A DNA stretch of 14,102 nucleotides, taken from contig JAPSFM010000123.1 of assembly GCA_035063885.1 (NCBI GenBank), positions 1 to 14,102 on the forward strand, in the 5' to 3' direction. The notes under the pieces were generated by a model. It had not been told where the DNA came from and ran no database searches. It saw only the letters and a program-made list of their open reading frames with translations. Source of the DNA: CAADGY01 sp900696665. Its GTDB lineage: Bacteria; Acidobacteriota; Terriglobia; Bryobacterales; Bryobacteraceae. This document shows positions 9,101-14,102 of the stretch, one piece after another. The translations under genes and the position numbers were made by a program. Position 1 is the first letter of the stretch. Each line of letters opens with the position of its first letter.

Positions 9101-9326
9101 CGTTAGCCAGGTCAAGCCGGCAACCCACAATGAAGCGAGTGCCCGAGGTGGGATTCTGCTTCAGGAAACTGTGCGCGAGCACAATCCCTGAAAGTGTATT
9201 CCGGTCCGTCAAAGCAATCGCTTTGAGGCCGGACAGCGCCGCAGCCGCCATCAGTTCCCGTGGATGCGACGCGCTCCGCAAGAAACTGAAGTTCGACGAA
9301 ACCTGAAGCTCGGCGTATTCGCTCAT
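6192..9326 (-). CDS. dnaE2: Error-prone DNA polymerase DnaE2
   Basis: Alpha-subunit-type (C-family) polymerase that carries out damage-induced translesion synthesis together with ImuA and ImuB. It is 1044 residues, normal for DnaE2. Domains in order: an N-terminal PHP domain (YAELQVSSNFSFLR, then LTDRNTL near 39-44), the polymerase core, and a C-terminal helix-hairpin-helix plus OB-fold region. In the core, HQGRGSAANS is at about 335-344, PDIDVDF with two catalytic Asp at about 376-382, and the third Asp in RVDILALG at about 528. It ends with SRDFR, like the usual DnaE2 terminus. The start at 9326 (MSEYAELQ) matches the family. An in-frame upstream start at 9470 would overlap imuB by 139 bases and is rejected. 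Only five bases separate it from the imuB stop, so the three cassette genes are probably co-transcribed. It converges on the Rrf2 gene with a 24-base gap. Confidence 0.96.
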   Translation of the reverse strand: MSEYAELQVSSNFSFLRSASHPRELMAAAALSGLKAIALTDRNTLSGIVLAHSFLKQNPTSGTRFIVGCRLDLANGAGLLCYPTDRAAYGRLTRLLTLGRRRAAKGMCDLSLADVAGHSEGQRFIVPFPHALNEAAAGHIRTCATMFPGRVHLALTHSCRGDDRRWIQIVAKFARDIGIPVVVTNDVLYHSRERKPLQDVVTCIREGCTLRNAGFRLQANAERDLKSPRQMHQLFSAYPNALEATLEIADACRFSLDELRYEYPEEAVEPGVSPYQDLERRAWAGAAWRYPKGIPDAVRKQIRHELQLIQEREYAPYFLTVHEIVKFAASKGILHQGRGSAANSVICFCLGITQVDPVKHGLLFERFISAARDEPPDIDVDFEHDRREEVIQHIYEKYGRDRAGLTATVVHYRTRRAVREVGKVLGLSEEVTSTLAGSVWGWSNDGVLKESVREAGLDPSDRHLSLTLHLTKMLVGFPRHLSQHVGGFVISRGRLDELVPVENATMKGRTVVQWEKDDLDELGVMRVDILALGMLSAIRRAFELMEQHYGRKLTLATIPHEDSAVYEMLQRADSVGVFQVESRAQQTMLPRLKPKEFYDLVIEVAIVRPGPIQGDMVHPYLRRREGKEPVSYPSRELETVLKKTLGVPLFQEQAMQIAIIGAGFTPTEADRLRRSLATFRHVGTIATFRERFIGGMLSNGYPQDFAERCFSQIEGFGTYGFPEAHAISFANLVYVSAWLKCRYPDVFCAALLNSQPMGFYAPAQLVRDARNHGVEVRPIDVNRSELDSTLEPVQGSTRHAVRLGLRLVAGLAEKDALALVQARGEGYRSPDEITRRAGCRRPALDRLAQADAFGSMQLERRQALWKTSALEGKMPPLFLHSEANLFEEPEVELPPLTPSQEVVKDYRATGLTLREHPLAFLRAGLRTRRVITAEQLGRTSNGKVVTVAGLVLFRQQPMTAKNTIFLTLEDETGAMNLIVWKHVHEKYRRAVYGGKLLGCQGLVQREGQVLHVVVNRVWDWTSDLTRLNSGEMTPAIPVHSRDFR

Positions 9327-9331
9327 ATCCG

Positions 9332-10837
9332 CTACGGAAGATGCCCGTGCAAAAACCAGCGCTCTCCGGACCAGGTTGTTTCGCGGAAGATCCAGAATCG
9401 CGCTCCCCGTTGGTTTTCGATCCGGTAATAGTCGCGCGTTTTCCAGCGGGAAGGACGATCGCGCCACCATTCCGGAGTCAGCCGCTCCGGCCCTTCGGCA
9501 CGCACGATCCGGTGTAATTGACGGCCGATGCGGATCTGCACCGGTGATTTGCCCGGTATGATTTCGGCGATTTCAATCGGCGCCGGCGGTTCGATCAGGC
9601 GCACCGGGCGCACACGATTTTCCGGCCAGCAGGCGCTGGACGGCAAAGCATTGGTGACAGGAACGAATTCGGTGGAGGATTCGGGCAGCAGGCTTTCACG
9701 AATCTGGAACCGGCACACGCGGTCGAAGCCCAGCCGCGAACCTAAACGGTCGAGCAACTCATCGAGCGAAGTATCTTTCTCGATACTATCGCCGCAATGC
9801 GGGAGCGTCATCTGCACCGGTGCGGACGTGCCGATATCGGCGGCGCTCAAAACCATGATTTCGATGCCGAACCCCACATCGAAGGAACTCGTCCTTTCCG
9901 AGAAAAGACGCATCAGGTGCGTGACGGACCGGCCCGGCTTGGAGGTACGTACCTGCCGCCGGACAACACTTCCATCCACGCGGTAACAATCGAGATTGAA
10001 CAGGCGCGCCCCGCGATGCTCTTTTTCCAAACGCGTACAGAGTTTCCGGAGCAGATCGAGTACGGTTCGTTCAATGGCCGCCGCCGTTCCTATGGGTTCC
10101 GCAAAGGTCCGTCCGGCGCGGTAGGGCGCGGGCGCACGATACGGGGTGATCGGCTCCTCCGCAAGTCCAAGCACCTGATCCAATCGCAACAACACTCCCG
10201 GGCCATGGCGGGCCGCCAGCGAATCGCGGGAAATCCGCCGTAAATGGCCGATCGCCGTCAGCCCGACCTGGTCGAGTCGGGCCGCAGTCTCACACGCAAT
10301 GCGTAGCGCCTTCACCGGCAGTGGATCGAGCGCATTCGTCAGCTCTTCCCTTGTCACCACCCCCTGTTTGCTGAAACGGGCGAGCGCCCATGCCGCGCCC
10401 ACCGTATCCGCAATCGCACCCCGAACGTGAAACTTCATTTCTCGAAGCAGGGTTTGTATTTTCTCGAGCAGCGCGGCCTCGCCGCCGAACAAATGGGCGC
10501 AGCCTGTAATATCGAGCACGATCCCATCGGGACCATCGTGAGCGGCCAGCGGCGAGTAGCGGTCGCACCACTCAACCAGACTTTGTTTCAGTTGCTCGTC
10601 CGCTTCCGGGTCGTCCAGTACGATGTCGAGGATAGGCAGAAGCGTTCGCGCATCGGCTAGCCGCGCGCCGGGCCGGATCCCAGCGTCTTTCGCCGGATCG
10701 TTGACCGCGGCAATGTAAAGATGGTTCCTTTCTTCCCTCACCACCGCGAAGGCGGAAGATCGGCGCTGGGGGTTTTGGCGCTCCAGGCGATCAATCCCCA
10801 AACGAGGAAAAAATAAGCACAAAAACCGCTGCCGCAT
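9332..10837 (-). CDS. imuB: ImuB, inactive Y-family polymerase-like protein
   Basis: Adaptor subunit of the ImuA-ImuB-DnaE2 mutasome; in characterised systems it links DnaE2 to the sliding clamp. The 501-residue length is normal. It has the Y-family fold signature, with FFPRLGIDRL at the N-terminus and WCDRYSPLAAHDGPDGIVLDITGCAHLFGGE-type sequence around residues 90-120. The catalytic carboxylates expected of active Y-family enzymes are absent: no DxD near the start, and YSP in place of the SIDE motif, as is usual for ImuB. The C-terminus ends in RWFLHGHLP, typical of the family. At the place where ImuB proteins carry their clamp-binding motif (QLxLF/W type), this protein has QMTLPHC at 342-348, lacking the aromatic residue. 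The start lies one base past the imuA stop, which argues for translational coupling. Confidence 0.94.
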   Translation of the reverse strand: MRQRFLCLFFPRLGIDRLERQNPQRRSSAFAVVREERNHLYIAAVNDPAKDAGIRPGARLADARTLLPILDIVLDDPEADEQLKQSLVEWCDRYSPLAAHDGPDGIVLDITGCAHLFGGEAALLEKIQTLLREMKFHVRGAIADTVGAAWALARFSKQGVVTREELTNALDPLPVKALRIACETAARLDQVGLTAIGHLRRISRDSLAARHGPGVLLRLDQVLGLAEEPITPYRAPAPYRAGRTFAEPIGTAAAIERTVLDLLRKLCTRLEKEHRGARLFNLDCYRVDGSVVRRQVRTSKPGRSVTHLMRLFSERTSSFDVGFGIEIMVLSAADIGTSAPVQMTLPHCGDSIEKDTSLDELLDRLGSRLGFDRVCRFQIRESLLPESSTEFVPVTNALPSSACWPENRVRPVRLIEPPAPIEIAEIIPGKSPVQIRIGRQLHRIVRAEGPERLTPEWWRDRPSRWKTRDYYRIENQRGARFWIFRETTWSGERWFLHGHLP

Positions 10838-10838
10838 C

Positions 10839-11582
10839 TCATCCCGCCAAGGTGTTCGGATGAAGGAGGCCTGCTCGCCGGACTGGTTTGGATGCTAGCG
10901 GTTCCAGCCGCCCATTTCTCCACGCGGCGTTCCATCGCCCTGGGCGTCCACCCCGGCAGTAGGAAAGTTCAATTTCCCAACACGGCTCTTCGAATGTCGA
11001 TTCAGGTGGCGCGGGGATAGGAAAAACCTGCCAGCGCGTGATGACAGACGCAACCGGTGTGGTTGCCCGGGAGACCACATCCGTCAGCAGGAAACCCGTT
11101 GCGCCATGGCTTTCCGCCGCAAGCTGAAACCGGCGGCAAAGGGTCAGATCCGCGATCTTCACCACGGCCAGGACCGCATCCACCTGGGGACAGCGCAATG
11201 CCTCCAGTGTGGCCCAGGCCAGATCCAGCGGGCGGCGCACCACGACATGAATCAGCCGCTCCGGTTGGACGCCATAAGCCAGCAACCCCAACGGGTAAAG
11301 GGTTCGATCAGAGGCGACGTAAACAATTTGCCCACCGGGGGAAGAGATGCGTGCCGCCAGCATCGCGGCAAAAGCAATTCCACAAGCGAGACCGGAGCTT
11401 CTCACTTCATGGATACAGCCGAGCGGCAAGCCACGGTAAGGGAGTCCGGCATCGATCTCCTGGGAAACCGGCACCGTTCGCGAAAATCGCCGCTGGATCG
11501 CCACCAGCGGCTCAATCGTCTCCCGCAGGCGGGTAGCCCGTTCCGGCGCAGAGGCTGCCTCGGTTCGAAAGACACTCCCCAT
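10839..11582 (-). CDS. imuA: ImuA, RecA-like mutasome protein
   Basis: First gene of the damage-induced mutagenesis cassette; ImuA is a RecA-fold protein that acts with ImuB and DnaE2 in translesion synthesis. The protein has 247 residues. The core runs from LPYRGLPLGCIHEVRSSG at about residues 47-64, through GIAFAAMLAAR where a Walker A helix would be (no GKT is present, as is common in ImuA), and VYVASDRTLYPLGLLAYGV near 87-105. It continues with LAWATLEALRCPQVDAVLAVV near 121-141, typical of ImuA/SulA-like proteins. The C-terminal region WEIELSYCRGGRPGRWNAAW is also characteristic. The ATG at 11582 is preceded by GGAC with a 7-base spacer, a weak ribosome site. The upstream gap contains a candidate SOS box. 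No lexA gene accompanies the cassette here, unlike several described versions. Confidence 0.88.
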   Translation of the reverse strand: MGSVFRTEAASAPERATRLRETIEPLVAIQRRFSRTVPVSQEIDAGLPYRGLPLGCIHEVRSSGLACGIAFAAMLAARISSPGGQIVYVASDRTLYPLGLLAYGVQPERLIHVVVRRPLDLAWATLEALRCPQVDAVLAVVKIADLTLCRRFQLAAESHGATGFLLTDVVSRATTPVASVITRWQVFPIPAPPESTFEEPCWEIELSYCRGGRPGRWNAAWRNGRLEPLASKPVRRAGLLHPNTLAG

Positions 11583-11604
11583 AACAGGTCCAGAATACCA
11601 TGAT

Positions 11605-11637
11605 ATTCGCCTTTTGTTCGCCTAGCTGTGAATGTTC
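11605..11637 (-). promoter_or_regulatory. GAAC direct repeats before imuA, candidate SOS box
   Basis: On the minus strand the imuA leader contains GAAC-N7-GAAT (11619 to 11605), one mismatch from the alphaproteobacterial LexA box GAAC-N7-GAAC. A further GAAC lies upstream at 11637-11634, inside the 10-base dyad TGAACATTCA (11638-11629). The core repeat ends 22 bases before the imuA start codon. The repeats are visible directly; damage-responsive LexA control is known for imuAB-dnaE2 cassettes in general. Whether this host's LexA recognises such a sequence is unknown. Confidence 0.35.
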
Positions 11638-11648
11638 AAACTGAAATT

Positions 11649-11682
11649 TGCCGCCCTGCTTTTTAGACCCTCCACGGCGGCA
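11649..11682 (-). terminator. Possible hairpin terminator after the DUF1772 gene
   Basis: TGCCGCC at 11649-11655 and GGCGGCA at 11676-11682 form a perfect 7-base-pair stem with a 20-base loop, beginning 12 bases after the DUF1772 stop codon on the minus strand. The sequence after the stem is AAATTTC rather than a clear U-run and the loop is long, so this is only a weak terminator candidate. Confidence 0.25.
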
Positions 11683-11693
11683 CGGTGAACCGG

Positions 11694-12194
11694 TTACGAG
11701 TTCCGGCCGAGCACGACAAACAGTAACAAAACGGAGGCGAGAATTGAGCACGCTGTACGGATGGTGTTCCATCGATTCCAGCGCGGCTCAAACTCGCTCC
11801 GTGCACGCTGCTTCATCGGCTCACTTATTGCGCCGGCGTCCAGTTTTTGAAGTTTGTTGTTCATCGGTATGTTGATGGTGAACGTCGGCAACTGCACGCC
11901 AAGAATATAAACGAGCGTGGCAACGATCAGTGCCAAACGATTGGCCGCGTTCAACTCCCGGATGCCCAACAAAACTGCGGATACCAGCGCCAAAACGGAA
12001 CCCACCCATACAAAGACAAACAATGGCTGGCTGCGCTGGATGACACCGTCCATCACCTGAAAAGCCCGGATGAAACCCTCATCCTCGAGTTTCGCGATGC
12101 CCGGCATCACCACAACGGCAAACGCGAACAAAAACCCGGCCACCAGGGAACAAAGAACGGCCGCCAGCACCAGTACAAACGAAAAGAGCGTCAT
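11694..12194 (-). CDS. DUF1772 family membrane protein (anthrone oxygenase-like)
   Basis: Small integral membrane protein of 166 residues that I place in the DUF1772 family. Some fungal relatives are described as anthrone oxygenases, but most bacterial members have no known reaction. About four hydrophobic segments are visible: residues 4-28 (including GFLFAFAVVVMPG, the family's most typical stretch), about 57-76, about 82-104 (containing LVYILGVQLPTFTINIPMNNKL), and a C-terminal helix at about 147-162. The charged stretch EFEPRWNRWNTIR before the last helix is also typical. The ATG at 12194 is fixed by an excellent ribosome site AAAGGAGG at 12205-12198, which overlaps the stop codon of the upstream GyrI-like gene; the two are therefore coupled. 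A longer reading from 12227 would overlap that gene and begins with non-family sequence. Confidence 0.8.
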   Translation of the reverse strand: MTLFSFVLVLAAVLCSLVAGFLFAFAVVVMPGIAKLEDEGFIRAFQVMDGVIQRSQPLFVFVWVGSVLALVSAVLLGIRELNAANRLALIVATLVYILGVQLPTFTINIPMNNKLQKLDAGAISEPMKQRARSEFEPRWNRWNTIRTACSILASVLLLFVVLGRNS

Positions 12195-12204
12195 GTGCCT
12201 CCTT

Positions 12205-12681
12205 TCACTCGTACAAGTAGTACACATTCGTCTCCCACTCTTCCGGATCGGGCTTGTCCATGCCCATCACGGTGTACTCCTCGACGGTAAGGGTTGGATT
12301 CAAGTTTTGCGTCTTAACATAAGCCTGAATGTCGTGGTGAACTTTGCGCAGTTGGTCGTAGCTGCCTTTTACGGTCACCTGCACCGCTTTGGATTCGGAT
12401 ACTGGAACCAGGGAAAGCTCGGAATCCGTGATTTCCGCTATCCCCCGGACTGCATTGCCGATGCCAAGCTCGGTTCGCCCCGCATTTTGATCCCATTTGA
12501 AGTAAAGTGCAGTTCCGGGTCCGACGATGGTGCCGTTGTTTTTCTGAATGTATTCGTGGACCTTCCTGAAAGCGGTTTGCCACATCATCTGGTCGGTAAT
12601 ACTGGCGATCGCAATCTCCTTCCGCCAGACGAGGTAGGTTCGTGGTGCAAATTCTGCTTCCGTAATGGTTGTGTGCGTCAT
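12205..12681 (-). CDS. GyrI-like small-molecule-binding domain protein
   Basis: A stand-alone ligand-binding domain of the GyrI/AraC effector-binding (SHS2-type) superfamily, 158 residues. There is no DNA-binding domain, so it is more likely a small-molecule binder or sequestering protein than a regulator. Visible family features are FRKVHEYIQKNNGTIVGPGTALY in the N-terminal half, AVQVTVKGSYDQLRKVHHDIQAYV near residues 92-115, and the terminal block ending EEWETNVYYLYE, which resembles the closing strand of GyrI-like domains. The start at 12681 (MTHTTITEAEF) is preceded by GGGGAT with a moderate fit. A GTG at 12720 would add 13 residues but has no ribosome site. Its stop overlaps the ribosome site of the DUF1772 gene, so the pair forms a two-gene operon. 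The ligand is unknown. Confidence 0.75.
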   Translation of the reverse strand: MTHTTITEAEFAPRTYLVWRKEIAIASITDQMMWQTAFRKVHEYIQKNNGTIVGPGTALYFKWDQNAGRTELGIGNAVRGIAEITDSELSLVPVSESKAVQVTVKGSYDQLRKVHHDIQAYVKTQNLNPTLTVEEYTVMGMDKPDPEEWETNVYYLYE

Positions 12682-12825
12682 CTCGACATCCCCATAAGAA
12701 ATTGTGTCTTGCCTGCTCACCAGGATGATCGATTGGGAATGCCGGAAATCGACAAGAGGCCTCGTGGCGAACTTCGCTGCCGGGCCGTTAGCTGCTAAAC
12801 CGTTTCACCTTTTGTGAGACACGAG

Positions 12826-12861
12826 GTACTCCGATACCGGCACGCTATATCGGATCAGTAC
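12826..12861 (-). terminator. Hairpin at the end of the hydroxyacid dehydrogenase gene
   Basis: GTACT-CCGATA at 12826-12836 pairs with TATCGG-ATC-AGTAC at 12848-12861, giving an 11-base-pair stem with a 3-base bulge and an 11-base loop. The right arm covers the stop codon region of the dehydrogenase (TGA at 12857-12855). No U-run follows on the minus strand, so it may slow decay of the transcript rather than terminate it. The rest of the 12682-12854 gap shows no gene. Confidence 0.3.
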
Positions 12862-13859
12862 CCCTCTGCCTTATCGACGATGTTGATCAGCGTTTCGCCT
12901 TTAGCGAAGCGGCGGATGTTCTCCTTGAGCAGCGCCATCCGTCGCTCCCCGATCCGGTCGGACTGTCCGGCGATATGGGGGGTGATCAGCACATTCTCGA
13001 AATTCCAGAGCGGGTGGCCTTTGGGGAGCGGTTCCGGGTTCGTGACGTCGAGCCCCGCCCCGGCCAACTGCCGGCTGTCCAAAGCTTTGACGAGCGCCGC
13101 CGAATCATAGAGCCTGCCACGCGATACCGCAATGAAGTACGATCCTTTCTTCATCAACTCAAACTGTTTCGGGCCCATCATGCCTTCGCTTTTTGCGGTT
13201 AACGGAGCGCTGACGAAGACGACATCGGCTTTCGGAAGCACTGTATCCAACCTGTCCGGAGGAACCACTTCTTTGAGAAAACTCGTGTAGGAGATGTCTT
13301 TCGGATCGACGCCAATCACCTCCATGCCGAATGCGCTGGCGCGCTGTGCGATCTGCATGCCGATGCCGCCGGCCCCAATGACAACCGCTGTCTTGCCGTT
13401 GAGCTCGACCGGGCGGTGTCCCCCGCGGGGCCACTCCTGGGAAGGCCTCCTCGGAATCGTCAGGTAGAGATCCCGGGTTAAGGCCAGCAGCAGCGCCATG
13501 GCGTGGTCGGCGATCTGCGGCCCCTGAATGATCTTGGCGTTCGTCAGGACAATGCCGCTGTTCTGCAACTCTGGTGAAATATAGGACTCGACGCCGGCGC
13601 TGTACGTCTGCACCCATTTGAGTTTTTTGCCCGCCTGTATGAGGCGCGGATTGACGGTGCCAAAAAGCGCATCCGCGTCCGCGACTTCGCTGGGAAGACG
13701 GTCCGATTCCACTCTTACTACCCGGACGCCCGGCGCGACCGTATTCAGTTCCTCAACGGCGGCAGGCGACAAGCCCACCGCGACGATTTTTTTCTGCTGT
13801 GCCGCGGCGACTGCAGTCGTGACCAATCCGGCAAGACAGAGAACGAAATGCAAACGCAT
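12855..13859 (-). CDS. D-2-hydroxyacid dehydrogenase with an export signal
   Basis: NAD-dependent dehydrogenase of the D-isomer-specific 2-hydroxyacid family, which interconverts 2-keto acids and D-2-hydroxy acids. It has 334 residues. The substrate loop YSAGVES is at about 86-92, and the dinucleotide motif GAGGIG at 162-167 has an acidic residue (Asp185) after the second strand, favouring NAD over NADP. The catalytic triad is complete with family spacing: Arg247 in VSRGR, Glu276 in NPEP and His295 in TPHIAG. Unusually, the protein opens with MRLHFVLCLAGLVTTAVAAA, a convincing Sec signal peptide with cleavage expected near AVAAA-QQ, so the mature enzyme would lie outside the cytoplasm. The ATG at 13859 is well supported by AGGAGG directly upstream. 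The exact substrate is unknown, and no clear operon partner is visible. Confidence 0.9.
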   Translation of the reverse strand: MRLHFVLCLAGLVTTAVAAAQQKKIVAVGLSPAAVEELNTVAPGVRVVRVESDRLPSEVADADALFGTVNPRLIQAGKKLKWVQTYSAGVESYISPELQNSGIVLTNAKIIQGPQIADHAMALLLALTRDLYLTIPRRPSQEWPRGGHRPVELNGKTAVVIGAGGIGMQIAQRASAFGMEVIGVDPKDISYTSFLKEVVPPDRLDTVLPKADVVFVSAPLTAKSEGMMGPKQFELMKKGSYFIAVSRGRLYDSAALVKALDSRQLAGAGLDVTNPEPLPKGHPLWNFENVLITPHIAGQSDRIGERRMALLKENIRRFAKGETLINIVDKAEGY

Positions 13860-13957
13860 GAGCCCCTCCTATGATGTTTTGTCCACTCCAATGTCTTTGA
13901 GCAGCCCGGGGCCGACCAACGGGGGGCCGCACGAAGCCGCAAGCGAGCTTTGCAGTT
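13860..13957. other. Gene-free leader of the dehydrogenase gene
   Basis: No supportable coding sequence. It contains the strong ribosome site AGGAGGGG for the minus-strand dehydrogenase at 13871-13864. GC-rich blocks follow, including GGGGGGCC at 13921-13928, which recurs at 14091-14098 on the far side of the large inverted repeat. I could not pick out a convincing promoter. Confidence 0.5.
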
Positions 13958-14089
13958 GCCCGCTTTCCCTTATCTCAGTCGATCTTCGGAACGGCCCGGA
14001 GCGGTCAAGGGCGCGCGGTTTGTGCGCGGCGAAGCGAACCCTTGACGGCGAAGACCGTTCTGGGACATGGGGCAGAAGGGAAAGCGGGC
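13958..14089. repeat. 132-base element with 14-base terminal inverted repeats and nested dyads
   Basis: GCCCGCTTTCCCTT at 13958-13971 is the exact reverse complement of AAGGGAAAGCGGGC at 14076-14089. Inside, three more inverted pairs share nearly the same centre (about 14020-14025): GAACGG 13989-13994 with CCGTTC 14055-14060, GTCAAGGG 14004-14011 with CCCTTGAC 14039-14046, and CGCGC 14012-14016 with GCGCG 14024-14028. The whole could fold into one long imperfect hairpin. There is no credible gene inside. It could be a miniature inverted-repeat or REP-like element, or a structured RNA. The inverted repeats are certain; the nature of the element is not. Confidence 0.8.
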
Positions 14090-14102
14090 CGGGGGGCCAG
14101 GG

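Noticed and set aside
9327..9470. N-terminal extension of DnaE2 from an upstream ATG
   Set aside because: It would overlap imuB by 139 bases, does not resemble DnaE2 termini, and the ATG at 9326 gives the standard family start.
12760..12826. CCTCGTG/CACGAGG inverted repeat in the gap between the dehydrogenase and the GyrI-like gene
   Set aside because: The 7-base arms are 53 bases apart with no supporting structure or position, so chance is the likelier explanation.
1..14102. CRISPR array, tRNA, prophage or transposase
   Set aside because: No regularly spaced repeats, cloverleaf-like sequences, integrase or transposase coding regions were seen on either strand.

Overview
The window is GC-rich, Gram-negative-type chromosomal DNA with tightly packed genes. 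The gene set suggests a soil or environmental bacterium, most plausibly an Acidobacteriota member of the Solibacter/Bryobacter type. That set is a lipoprotein sulfate-binding protein with CysTWA and an Rrf2 regulator, an imuA-imuB-dnaE2 mutagenesis cassette without an adjacent lexA, and an exported D-2-hydroxyacid dehydrogenase. The lineage is an inference from gene content and style; no phylogenetic marker such as rRNA is present. I saw no tRNA, rRNA, CRISPR array, transposase or phage gene.

Plus-strand half (1-6167). A GHMP-family kinase related to galactokinases enters from the left edge with its 5' end missing. After a 38-base gap holding a small inverted repeat comes a compact sulfate-uptake operon: sbp (Tat-like lipoprotein binding protein), cysT and cysW (permeases) and cysA (ATPase), with spacings of 3 bases, 8 bases and a 4-base overlap. 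It is followed after 50 bases by an Rrf2-family regulator with four clustered cysteines. The simplest model is that this regulator senses sulfur or Fe-S status and controls the transporter through the inverted repeat in front of sbp.

Minus-strand half (13859-6192). Reading leftwards from the right edge come an exported D-2-hydroxyacid dehydrogenase and a translationally coupled pair (GyrI-like ligand-binding protein, then a DUF1772 membrane protein). Then comes the SOS-type mutasome operon imuA-imuB-dnaE2, whose three genes are separated by only 1 and 5 bases. It converges on the Rrf2 gene with a 24-base gap. A direct repeat of GAAC-like half-sites in front of imuA resembles LexA boxes of the alphaproteobacterial type.

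Right edge (13860-14102). This gene-free stretch holds the most unexplained structure in the window: a 132-base element bounded by a perfect 14-base inverted repeat, with several further dyads nested on nearly the same centre. It could be a miniature mobile or REP-like element or a structured RNA. All other genes belong to known families. I found no clearly new multi-gene system; the best leads are this element, the Rrf2/operator pair and the exported dehydrogenase.
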